In this document: positions 1 to 6,769 of the stretch, one piece after another
Layout: every line of letters begins with the position of its first letter
Position numbering within the stretch: position 1 is the first letter of the stretch
Assembly: GCA_030066455.1 (NCBI GenBank)
Contig: JASJBQ010000003.1
Location: 1 to 31,998, forward strand
DNA: 31,998 bases
Reading direction: 5' to 3'
Source of the DNA: Desulfobacterales bacterium
GTDB taxonomy: Bacteria; Desulfobacterota; Desulfobacteria; Desulfobacterales; UBA5852
Program-made: the position numbers and the translations under genes
Notes under the pieces: generated by a model
Databases searched by the model: none
Seen by the model: the letters and a program-made list of their open reading frames with translations, nothing else
Told to the model about the DNA's origin: nothing

Positions 1-179
1 GCATCTTGCGGCCCCCGGGCGGCATGGTTCCCATCAGGAACGGGATCGCTATCGACAACGGGTATCGAAATGGCAGGGGCGAATCTCGAACCTGAATAGC
101 GACGGTTGGCCATTCGCCTGAGCCGTAAAGCCAGGCCTCAGGGTATCCACCTCGGCATCGTGCCGGAAAGGGGGGCGTT
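1..179. other. Upstream region of the yjbQ-like gene, with a hairpin
   Basis: No gene is recognised here. A seven-base inverted repeat, GGCGAAT at 78-84 and ATTCGCC at 112-118, could form a hairpin in the leader of the following gene, and a short repeat GTTCC/GGAAC lies near 27-41. I compared the region with TPP and GEMM (cyclic dinucleotide) riboswitches and with a reverse-strand tRNA, and none fits. It may just be promoter and leader sequence. Confidence 0.3.
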
Positions 180-605
180 ATGACATTGCGGCAGCAAATG
201 GCGACCATCACCGTCGACTTGGGGGTCGGGCCGGACATCCGCGACGTGACCGGCGAACTCGATCGCATTGTGGCGGCGTCCGGTATCCGCGACGGTGTTC
301 TGGCGGCCTCGGTGGTGGGCTCCACCGGTTCGATCACCACGATCGAATACGAGCCCGGCGTGGTCGAGGACCTCAAGCGGGCCGTCAACCGACTGGCCCC
401 GCCGGGGGACGACTACGCCCATGAGATGGCCTGGCACGACGGCAACGGGCACAGCCACGTGCAGGCCGCCTTGCTGGGACCGTCCATCCAGATCGCGGTG
501 CGCGATGGAAGGCTCCTGCTGGGCACTTGGCAGCAGGTGGTGGTGATCAACCACGACAACCGCCCCCGGAAGCGTCCCGTGGCGGTGACGGTGACGGGCG
601 GTTGA
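180..605 (+). CDS. YjbQ/UPF0047 family protein
   Basis: This 141-residue protein belongs to the UPF0047/YjbQ family, small cytoplasmic proteins that in some bacteria have weak thiamine-phosphate synthase activity; the true role is unsettled. The family core is clear in the second half: an H-x-W-H-D-x-N-G-H-S-H stretch near residues 81-93, then A-x-L-L-G-P-S, and G-x-L-L-L-G-T-W-Q-Q followed by N-H-D-N-R-P-R-x-R near the C-terminus. The conserved histidines and acidic residues are the expected metal or phosphate-binding set. Length matches the family (about 130-140 residues), so it looks intact. The start at 180 has a purine-rich ribosome site (GGAAAGGGGGG) just upstream. It stands 144 bases before the next gene and probably forms its own transcript. 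Confidence 0.85.
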   Translation: MTLRQQMATITVDLGVGPDIRDVTGELDRIVAASGIRDGVLAASVVGSTGSITTIEYEPGVVEDLKRAVNRLAPPGDDYAHEMAWHDGNGHSHVQAALLGPSIQIAVRDGRLLLGTWQQVVVINHDNRPRKRPVAVTVTGG

Positions 606-626
606 TGCCCGCGGGCAGCGCTGCGG

Positions 627-655
627 TTGACACCGATTCCCAAAGATTCTAACCA
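627..655 (+). promoter_or_regulatory. Possible sigma-70 promoter for the PhnD-like gene
   Basis: A perfect TTGACA at 627-632 is followed after 17 bases by TAACCA at 650-655, a poor -10 match. It lies about 95 bases before the PhnD-like start and faces the right way. The enolase promoter here also has TTGACA, 17 bases and TAAC, which gives mild support. Confidence 0.35.
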
Positions 656-675
656 TAGCGCCGTTGGTAACGCCC

Positions 676-705
676 GTCGGCCGGCATTCGGCCTCTCCGG
701 CCGGC
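676..705. terminator. GC-rich hairpin between yjbQ-like and PhnD-like genes
   Basis: Arms at 676-684 and 697-705 (GTCGGCCGG / CCGGCCGGC) pair over nine positions with one G-T wobble and a 12-base loop. Only a weak T-rich stretch (AATTCTTT) follows, so it may be a poor terminator for the upstream gene or a leader structure for the downstream one. Confidence 0.35.
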
Positions 706-749
706 AGAATTCTTTGGCACCCGGGGGAGGCCGGTAAGCGCACCAAACC

Positions 750-1751
750 ATGCTGACATGCCTCAGACAAAATTGCGGCGGCGGACTGGCCTTCGTCGTT
801 GCGCCGCTGCTGGTGCTCATGCTTTTGGGCGGCGGCTGCTCGCGCGAAGAAACGCCCCGTGTCATCGATTTCAGCCAGCGGGAAGAGGTCACCCCCGCAA
901 CGCCCGCCGCCAACCGTCTGGCCTATGCCTATCTGCCGCAGTTCTCCCACGCGGTATCCTTCCAGCGCCACCACCGGTTGGTGGACTATCTGCGGGACAG
1001 GACCGGTCTCGACATGGTGCAGATCTTCCCGGATACGTTTGATAAGCACATGCGCATGGTGGGGCAGGGAAAGATCGATATCTCCTTTTCCAACCCGTTC
1101 ATTTACGTGATGATGGCCCGCGATCACGGCGCGCGGGCCTTTGCGCGGATCATCGAGGGGGGTGGGCAGGAGCGTTTCCGCGGTGAGATCATCGTGCGGG
1201 CCGACAACCCGGCTATCCGCTCGATCGCCGATTGCCGCGGCAAACGCTGGATGGCCGTGGATCCCTTTTCCGCGGGCGGCTATCTCTACGCGCTGGGTCT
1301 GTTTATGGACAACGGCATCTTTCCACCAGATTTCACGGACATCGCTTTTGCCCCGGGTCCGGGCGGCAAACAGGAGAAGGTCATCCTGGCGGTAATGGCC
1401 GGCCAGTACGATGTCGGTTCGGTGCGCGAAGGCGCCCTGGAGGTCCTGGCGGACCGCATCGATCCCGCGGAACTGCGGGTGATCGGACGCACCGGTTGGT
1501 ATCCGGGGTGGGTCTATGCCGCCCGGGCCGGCCTGGAGCCTGAAATCGTGCAGCGCATCGGACAGGCCCTGACGGCGCTGGACGGTGGCGATCCGGAAGC
1601 GCGTGACATTCTGGCGCAGGCCCGCATGACGGCCATCGTGGCGTCCGAGGATGGCGACTTCGATCCGGTCCGGGATCTCTGGGCCCGCGTGGGAGGCCGG
1701 CGTCCGGACCTGCGCCCGGCGGCGGCCTCCCCCCATGGACGGCGCCCATGA
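750..1751 (+). CDS. PhnD-family phosphate/phosphonate-type solute-binding lipoprotein (probable sensor)
   Basis: The 333-residue product is a periplasmic solute-binding protein of the PhnD/PtxB type (phosphonate, phosphite and related oxyanions). An N-terminal hydrophobic segment (about 12-28) ends in L-G-G-G-C, so Cys30 probably carries a lipid anchor. Family features follow: Y-x-Y-L-P-Q near 55, the D-x-x-F-S-N-P-F-x-Y-V segment near 110 that normally lines the anion pocket, a D-P-F-S-A-G-G-Y loop near 170 matching the family's S-x-S-G-Y/S-T-S-G-Y region, and A-V-x-x-G-Q-Y-D-V-G-x-V near 216. No permease or ATPase gene is adjacent. Instead the stop overlaps the start of a membrane histidine kinase (ATGA at 1748-1751), so I infer a ligand-sensing partner of that kinase. 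The ligand is unknown; sulfite, a sulfonate, phosphonate or phosphite are possible. Confidence 0.85.
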   Translation: MLTCLRQNCGGGLAFVVAPLLVLMLLGGGCSREETPRVIDFSQREEVTPATPAANRLAYAYLPQFSHAVSFQRHHRLVDYLRDRTGLDMVQIFPDTFDKHMRMVGQGKIDISFSNPFIYVMMARDHGARAFARIIEGGGQERFRGEIIVRADNPAIRSIADCRGKRWMAVDPFSAGGYLYALGLFMDNGIFPPDFTDIAFAPGPGGKQEKVILAVMAGQYDVGSVREGALEVLADRIDPAELRVIGRTGWYPGWVYAARAGLEPEIVQRIGQALTALDGGDPEARDILAQARMTAIVASEDGDFDPVRDLWARVGGRRPDLRPAAASPHGRRP

Positions 1752-3664
1752 GCATCGCGGATCGCCTGCATTGGCCGTTTAACAACAGTATCCGGGCCAA
1801 ACTCAATTTGGGCATTATTGCCATCGTTCTGCTGTCGGTGGTGTTGATCGCCCTTTACACCAGTCACATCGCCTCCCGCGCGCTGTACCGCGAACATCGC
1901 AACCTGGGGCTGGCCCTGGCCGCCAATCTGGCGGCCCGCAGCGGGGACGCGATCCTCGCCCTCGATTTCCTGCGTCTGAAAAGCCTGGCCAGCGAGATGA
2001 TGGAATCCACCGACGATTTGCTCTACGCCTTTATCCAGGACAGCGAAGGCCGGGTGCTGACCCACACCTTTACCGGCGGATATCCCGTTCAGCTCAAGGA
2101 TGCCAATCACACCGTGCCGTCACGGCCGGGAAGTGTCCGTCTGCTTTCCAACGGCCAGGAGGACATCTACGATTTTGCCTTTGCCGTCATGGTCGGCGAT
2201 GTCAAGATCGGTCAGGTGCGTTTGGGGCTGCTGCGCCGCAAGGTGACGGCCACCACCCAGGAGGTCTGGTGGTCCATCTTCGCCTTCGCGCTCATCGCCG
2301 TCATCATTTCCGATACGGTCGGTTTTGCCCTGGCCCGTAATCTGACCACCCGGATCCGTGCGTTGCAGGAGGCGACCGAACGCATGCTCAGCGCCCGCCA
2401 GGCAACGGCGGTGGAAAACCACCACGCGGCATCCGGCGAGGCCCATCACCTGCTTCCGTCGGCCTCCGGATCGACACGGCGGGTCCGTGGGGACGAGATT
2501 CATCAACTCGCCGACACCTTCAGTACGATGACGGCCGCGATCGAACGCTATATCGAGCAGCTTGCTGACTCCAAGGCCGTTCTGGCCAAATCCGAAACCA
2601 AATACCGCCGCATCTTTGAAGACTCCATGGATCTTATTTTTGTGGCCGCCGGGAACGGTTTGATCCGCGATATCAACCCGGCCGGGATGGCCATGCTGGG
2701 CTATGACGGCAAAGAATCTCTCCTCGGCCGGGAGCGTATCGCCGCCCTGCTGCAGGACGGGAGCGAGGCCCCGCAAATCCTGGCCGCAATCGAAGCGGCC
2801 GGGTTTGTCCGCGACCGGGAGTGCACGCTCCGGACGCGGGACGGCGGGCGTGTGGAGGTTCTGCTCAGCATGACCGCCCGCCGCCGGCCGGACGGCCGGA
2901 TTGCGGAATATGAGGGGATCGCCAAGGACATCACCCATCGCAAACAGATGTTGCGGCAACTGCTGCGGGCCGACCGGTTGGCGTCGCTGGGACAATTGTC
3001 GGCCGGTGTGGCCCACGAAATCAACAATCCCCTCGGGCTCATCCTGGGCTATACCCAGCTTTTGATCCGCAACGAACCGAAATCGTCCGACAAGATCGAC
3101 GACCTCCGCACGATCGAGAAACAGACCCGCAACTGCAAGAAAATCGTCGAGGACCTGCTCAACTTCGCCCGGCAGACCGGGACGTCGAAGGCGCGCGTGA
3201 ATGTTTGTGAGAGCATGGAGGCCGTGACCGACGTGATTCGCAAACAGCTTGAATTGGACAATATCGCGATCCAGGCCCATTATGATCCCAAACTGCCGGA
3301 TCTGGCGGGCGATGCCGAAAAGCTCAAACAGGTCTTCATGAACTTGCTGATCAACGCTAGGCAGGCCATCCACAAGAACGGCCGCATCGTCGTGAGCGTG
3401 GGCTTCGACGCGAGCGGCACCCAGGCCCTCGTCACGGTGGCGGACGACGGCCCCGGAATCCCGGAGGATATTCAGGAGAAGATTTTCGACCCCTTTTTCA
3501 CGACCAAACCTACCGGACAGGGGACCGGGCTGGGCCTCTCGGTGAGCTATGGCATCATCGAGGATCATGGCGGCACGATCGAGGTGGCCAGCGCCCGGCC
3601 TTCCGGAACCGAGTTCAGGATTCGACTGCCCCTGCCCGCGGAAGGAGACACCCCGGCACGATGA
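1748..3664 (+). CDS. Membrane sensor histidine kinase (HAMP-PAS-HisKA-HATPase)
   Basis: This 638-residue kinase is the second gene of an overlapping trio. A first membrane helix lies at about 19-38, a periplasmic loop of some 135 residues follows, and a second helix spans about 174-196. A HAMP-like region (197-272) is followed by a PAS domain (about 283-397). The HisKA domain carries the H-box V-A-H-E-I-N-N-P with phospho-accepting His423. The ATPase domain shows the N box (N-L-L-I-N-A-R-Q-A, 532-540), the G1 box D-D-G-P-G-I-P (566-572), the F box F-D-P-F-F-T-T-K (580-587) and the G2 box G-T-G-L-G-L (592-597). The HAMP region contains an unusual insert with two His pairs (225-226 and 233-234). 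The periplasmic loop could contact the PhnD-like protein encoded upstream. It probably phosphorylates the regulator encoded next, which it overlaps by four bases. Confidence 0.93.
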   Translation: MSIADRLHWPFNNSIRAKLNLGIIAIVLLSVVLIALYTSHIASRALYREHRNLGLALAANLAARSGDAILALDFLRLKSLASEMMESTDDLLYAFIQDSEGRVLTHTFTGGYPVQLKDANHTVPSRPGSVRLLSNGQEDIYDFAFAVMVGDVKIGQVRLGLLRRKVTATTQEVWWSIFAFALIAVIISDTVGFALARNLTTRIRALQEATERMLSARQATAVENHHAASGEAHHLLPSASGSTRRVRGDEIHQLADTFSTMTAAIERYIEQLADSKAVLAKSETKYRRIFEDSMDLIFVAAGNGLIRDINPAGMAMLGYDGKESLLGRERIAALLQDGSEAPQILAAIEAAGFVRDRECTLRTRDGGRVEVLLSMTARRRPDGRIAEYEGIAKDITHRKQMLRQLLRADRLASLGQLSAGVAHEINNPLGLILGYTQLLIRNEPKSSDKIDDLRTIEKQTRNCKKIVEDLLNFARQTGTSKARVNVCESMEAVTDVIRKQLELDNIAIQAHYDPKLPDLAGDAEKLKQVFMNLLINARQAIHKNGRIVVSVGFDASGTQALVTVADDGPGIPEDIQEKIFDPFFTTKPTGQGTGLGLSVSYGIIEDHGGTIEVASARPSGTEFRIRLPLPAEGDTPAR

Positions 3665-5073
3665 CATCCCGCCGCCCCCGATTGCTGATCGTCGACGACG
3701 AACCGGACATGTTGCGGTTGCTCACCCGCAGTGTGGGCCAGGATCTGGACTGTGAAGTGGTGACCGCCGGAAACGGGCGGGACGCGCTGGCCCGCTTCGA
3801 GGCACAGCCCTTCGATCTGGCCCTGCTGGACATCCGCATGCCCGGAATGGACGGGCTGCAGCTCCTGGAGGAAATTCAGGCCCGCCGGCCGGGCTTCACG
3901 GTGGTCATGATGACCGCATTCGGGGCTATCGAGGTGGCGGTGAACGCCATTCGCAAAGGGGCCTACGACTTCATTACCAAACCCTTCGACCACGACGCCC
4001 TTGTCCACCACCTGCAGAACGCGCTCGAACGCGGACGCCTGCTCAACGAGAACCGCGAACTCAAGGCCCGCGTGCGCGGGACAGAGGCCTTTCACGGCCT
4101 GGTGGGCGCCAGCCCGCCCATGCAGACCGTTTTCGATCGGCTCGCGATGCTTGGCAAGTCCGACATCACGGTGCTCGTCAGCGGCGCCTCGGGCACGGGC
4201 AAAAACCTGGCTGCCCGGGCGCTGCACGAGCTGAGCAGCCGGCGGGAGGGCCCGTTTGTTCGGGTCAGCTGCCCCACCGTGCCGGAGAACATCCTGGAGA
4301 GCGAACTTTTCGGCTATGCCAAGGGGGCTTTCACCCATGCGGTGGCCGACCGCCGCGGGCTTTTTCAGGAAGCCGACGGCGGCACCCTTTTCCTGGACGA
4401 AATCGGGGATATCAGCCCTGCCATCCAGGCCAAGCTGCTGCAGGTGCTGGAAGACAAGGAATTCCGGCCGCTGGGGCGCAACCGCAGCGTCAAGGTCGAC
4501 GTGCGATTGGTGGCGGCCACCAACAGCGATCTCAAAGCCCGGATGGCGGCAGGGGATTTCCGGGAGGACCTCTACTATCGCCTGTGCGTGGTCGAGGTGG
4601 TGCTGCCGACGCTGAGCGCGCGCCCGGATGATATTCCCCTGCTGGTGGATCATTTTCTGGACCGGTACAGCCTGGGGGCGGGAGAGGCGCCCAAACGCGT
4701 GTCCCCGGAACTGCAGGCGCAGTTGGCTGGCCATCCCTGGCCGGGCAACGTGCGCGAGCTGGAAAATCTCATCCGGCGGGGTGTTGTCATGTGCGGCGGT
4801 GAAGAAATCACCCCCGAGGCCATCGGCTGGCAGGCCACCGCCTGTGTGGCCGACCTCGAAACGGATGACCTCAGTGCCATCCCCTACCGCGAAGCCAAGG
4901 AAGAGGTCCTGTCGCAGTTCAACCGACGCTATATCTGCAAGGCGCTGGAAATGACTGCTGGCAATGTCACCCGGGCCGCCAAGCGAAGCCGGATCGAAAG
5001 GCAGTCCTTTCAGCAGATCATGCGCAAATATGACATCCGCTCGGATGCGTTTCGAACGGGTGCCAAAAAATGA
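3661..5073 (+). CDS. NtrC-family sigma-54-dependent response regulator (GAFTHA variant)
   Basis: The 470-residue protein has the three NtrC-class parts. The receiver domain (1-120) has the acidic pair Asp12-Asp13, phosphoacceptor Asp57 and Lys107. The AAA+ domain (about 143-385) has Walker A G-A-S-G-T-G-K-N (175-182) and Walker B G-G-T-L-F-L-D-E (240-247). The C-terminal Fis-type helix-turn-helix is at about 412-458. The sigma-54 contact loop, normally GAFTGA, reads G-A-F-T-H-A at 222-227. The arginine-finger region (R-E-D-L-Y-Y-R-L, 301-308) and the sensor II segment (W-P-G-N-V-R-E-L, 360-367) are intact. The gene overlaps the kinase gene by ATGA, so the two are very likely a cognate pair. 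A sigma-54-type promoter about 200 bases downstream makes the TauE/SafE gene its probable target. Confidence 0.93.
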   Translation: MTSRRPRLLIVDDEPDMLRLLTRSVGQDLDCEVVTAGNGRDALARFEAQPFDLALLDIRMPGMDGLQLLEEIQARRPGFTVVMMTAFGAIEVAVNAIRKGAYDFITKPFDHDALVHHLQNALERGRLLNENRELKARVRGTEAFHGLVGASPPMQTVFDRLAMLGKSDITVLVSGASGTGKNLAARALHELSSRREGPFVRVSCPTVPENILESELFGYAKGAFTHAVADRRGLFQEADGGTLFLDEIGDISPAIQAKLLQVLEDKEFRPLGRNRSVKVDVRLVAATNSDLKARMAAGDFREDLYYRLCVVEVVLPTLSARPDDIPLLVDHFLDRYSLGAGEAPKRVSPELQAQLAGHPWPGNVRELENLIRRGVVMCGGEEITPEAIGWQATACVADLETDDLSAIPYREAKEEVLSQFNRRYICKALEMTAGNVTRAAKRSRIERQSFQQIMRKYDIRSDAFRTGAKK

Positions 5074-5160
5074 TGGCACTGCCACATTTGCCTACCTTGG
5101 ATCCAACCTTCTAAAATCAATAAAAAATTCGAATGGATGCCAACCGCGGCCAGGTCCCGG

Positions 5161-5190
5161 GCGGCCGCCTTCCGCAGGCCGCGCTTTTGT
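5161..5190 (+). terminator. Probable intrinsic terminator after the response regulator gene
   Basis: GCGGCC (5161-5166) and GGCCGC (5177-5182) can form a six-base GC stem with a ten-base loop. It is followed at once by GCTTTTGT, a short T run. It would end the binding protein-kinase-regulator transcript and isolate it from the exporter gene. The T run is short, so strength is uncertain. Confidence 0.45.
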
Positions 5191-5202
5191 CGCGACGCGC
5201 GG

Positions 5203-5221
5203 TTGATAATTATATAATCAA
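5203..5221. promoter_or_regulatory. Candidate activator-binding palindrome
   Basis: The 19-base AT-rich element has arms TTGAT (5203-5207) and ATCAA (5217-5221) around a nine-base centre. Its centre is about 89 bases before the predicted sigma-54 transcription start near 5301, which is where NtrC-type activators usually bind. It stands out from the GC-rich surroundings. Its use by the adjacent regulator is inference. Confidence 0.35.
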
Positions 5222-5274
5222 TCATAACAAGTGGTTATGGATACCGTTCACGTGTCTCGCATTTCGTTTGCTGC

Positions 5275-5289
5275 TGGCACGTTTTTTGT
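5275..5289 (+). promoter_or_regulatory. Sigma-54 promoter (-24/-12) for the TauE/SafE gene
   Basis: TGGCACG at 5275-5281 matches the -24 consensus exactly. TTGT at 5286-5289 matches the -12 element TTGC in three of four bases, and the five-base gap between TGGCAC and TTG is the required one. Transcription would start near 5301, 107 bases before the ATG. It lies directly downstream of a gene for a sigma-54 activator. Confidence 0.65.
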
Positions 5290-5407
5290 GAGGGCTAAAC
5301 TGAATTTCAACATGGAACCGGAGCGCCGTCACGCATGCGCTGTCGACACAGGCCGGACGGTTGTCGGTTCGGGAACATCTAACTCTTTCGTGCGGAGGTT
5401 GGAAACG

Positions 5408-6679
5408 ATGAAAAAACCACTGTTGGTATGCATGACACTGGCGTTGCTGGGACTTCTTCTGGCAGGTCCCCTGGCCGGCATCGATCAGGCTCAGGCCGTC
5501 ACCCTGGAAGAGGCCATCGAGCAGGCCCCCAAGGGCACGGGCGAGGGCCAAATCGATCCCAAGGCCGAACCCGGGTTCCTGGGCATTCCCGGGGCGCCGA
5601 AACCCAATTTGGTCTACGGCTTTCTGTGGGCCATCTGGGTGGGCTGGATTTTCTCCACCGTCGGCGCGTTCGGTGGCATCATGGCCGGCGTGGGTCACAT
5701 CACCATTTTCGGGTTGGGGGATTACGCCAAGAGTTTCGGCAAGGGCAACCCGCTCAACAAGATCGTGACCGACTCGATCCGCGTGTCCAACCAGTGGCTG
5801 GTGGGTTTGAGCGGTCTGATCTCGAGCACCAACTACTACCGCATGGGGCGCCTGGTGGCGCCACTGGGCATGTGTCTGGCCATTGGCGGGGTGGGCGGCT
5901 CCTGGCTGATCCCCGCGCTGACGGCCGGCAAGGTCAGTCTGCGCGACTACATCGGCTATTTCGGCCTGATCGTCCTCATACTGGGTGTCATGCTGCTCCG
6001 GGAAACCACGGCGGCGGGCCAGGCCAAGAAGAAAAAGGCCAAGGAGGCGGCGGCGGCTTTCGAAAAGCAGGCCAAGGGCGGTGGGGACACCAGCGAGGGC
6101 GTCAAGGTGCTCGAGGGCTCCTGGCCGCTGATGTTCGTGGCCCTGGGTCTCGTGGTGGCCAGCGCGCTGTGGGCCAACATGGTCAGCGGGATGAAAGTGG
6201 TGGCCTATGGTCTGGCCGTGGCCGGTTGGGCGACCACCTTTTTTGCCGGCACGATCCGCTTTACCTTCTATGGTGTCGAATTCGCCTTCAAGGCCTTCAT
6301 CCCCATGCTGGGCGGCATCTTTATCGCGGCCCTGGCCTCGTTTCTGGGCATCGGCGGCGGCTTCCTGTTCGTGCCTTTCCTGACCTCGGTGGCTGGACTG
6401 CCCATGTTCCTCGTGGCCGGCACCAGCGCGCTCGTGGTTTTGGTGGGCATGGTGGTCTCGATCTTCAGCTACATGGTGGGCAAAGGCGTTCCGGTATACT
6501 GGGGGCTCATCGGCGCCGAACTGGTGGGCATTTTCGTGGGCTCCATGATCGGTCCGCGGACTTCCAAATACATCCCGGACATCTGGCTGAAGCGTCTGTT
6601 CGTCCTGTTGGCTTTCTACGTGGGGATTCGCTACACCACCAAAGGCTTCTTTGGACAAGCCATCCTGCCACCGTTCTAA
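5408..6679 (+). CDS. TauE/SafE (sulfite exporter-type) integral membrane protein
   Basis: The 423-residue product belongs to the TauE/SafE (DUF81) family, membrane proteins linked to export of sulfite, sulfoacetate and related anions. It begins with a signal-like segment (M-K-K-P then a hydrophobic run, ending A-Q-A at 28-30) and a polar stretch to about residue 66. About eight to ten membrane helices follow (roughly 68-95, 148-170, 181-197, 240-258, 263-283, 295-325, 330-355, 363-385, 393-410). The family glycine-rich motif F-L-G-I-G-G-G-F-L-F-V-P is at 312-323, with A-G-T-S-A-L at 337-342. A lysine-rich loop (about 201-236) separates the halves. It is longer than the common 250-residue members. 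The start at 5408 has GGAGG about ten bases upstream and lies downstream of the predicted promoter. The substrate is not shown by the sequence; sulfite is a reasonable guess for a sulfate reducer. Confidence 0.85.
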   Translation: MKKPLLVCMTLALLGLLLAGPLAGIDQAQAVTLEEAIEQAPKGTGEGQIDPKAEPGFLGIPGAPKPNLVYGFLWAIWVGWIFSTVGAFGGIMAGVGHITIFGLGDYAKSFGKGNPLNKIVTDSIRVSNQWLVGLSGLISSTNYYRMGRLVAPLGMCLAIGGVGGSWLIPALTAGKVSLRDYIGYFGLIVLILGVMLLRETTAAGQAKKKKAKEAAAAFEKQAKGGGDTSEGVKVLEGSWPLMFVALGLVVASALWANMVSGMKVVAYGLAVAGWATTFFAGTIRFTFYGVEFAFKAFIPMLGGIFIAALASFLGIGGGFLFVPFLTSVAGLPMFLVAGTSALVVLVGMVVSIFSYMVGKGVPVYWGLIGAELVGIFVGSMIGPRTSKYIPDIWLKRLFVLLAFYVGIRYTTKGFFGQAILPPF

Positions 6680-6705
6680 ATGTCGGCCGACGGCTTTAAC
6701 GCAAC

Positions 6706-6736
6706 GGGGAAGCCGGCCCCCTGGGCGGGCTTCCTC
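6706..6736. other. Strong hairpin between the exporter and the small membrane protein genes
   Basis: Arms GGGGAAGCC (6706-6714) and GGCTTCCTC (6728-6736) pair over nine positions with one G-T wobble, and an inner GCCC/GGGC stem (6716-6719/6723-6726) extends it past a single G-G mismatch. No T run follows, so it is not a classic terminator. It could stabilise the upstream message end or lower expression of the second gene. Confidence 0.5.
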
Positions 6737-6769
6737 TGACAACAGCGCAAACGCAACGGAAAAAAAACG

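Larger units (their letters stand above)
5074..5407. other. Intergenic regulatory region before the TauE/SafE gene
   Basis: This 334-base gap holds, in order, a terminator-like hairpin (5161-5190), an AT-rich imperfect palindrome (5203-5221) and a sigma-54-type promoter (5275-5289), then about 118 bases of leader. An in-frame ATG at 5231 would add 59 residues to the next gene, but it lies upstream of the predicted transcription start, so I leave it out of the coding region. No other gene is seen. Confidence 0.6.

Noticed and set aside
71..100. Reverse-strand GGTTCGAGATTC resembling a tRNA T-arm
   Set aside because: The flanking bases do not pair to make a T stem, and no acceptor or anticodon arm can be built.
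121..160. GCCGTAAAGCCA motif resembling part of a GEMM cyclic dinucleotide riboswitch
   Set aside because: The required first stem and the G-rich pairing partner are missing, and the order of elements is wrong.
714..732. TGGCAC upstream of the PhnD-like gene as a sigma-54 -24 box
   Set aside because: No TTGC occurs at the required distance; the sequence there is GGAGG-like.
138..1736. Long - strand open frame across yjbQ and the PhnD-like gene
   Set aside because: It spans two well-supported + strand genes, lacks family features, and has the composition of a reverse-strand shadow.
5074..5091. TGGCAC followed by TTGC just after the response regulator gene, resembling a sigma-54 promoter
   Set aside because: The gap between the two boxes is eight bases instead of five, which puts them on different faces of the helix; the site at 5275-5289 has the correct spacing.
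5231..5407. N-terminal extension of the TauE/SafE protein from an upstream ATG
   Set aside because: It precedes the predicted transcription start and hides a good signal peptide; the start at 5408 has a proper ribosome site.
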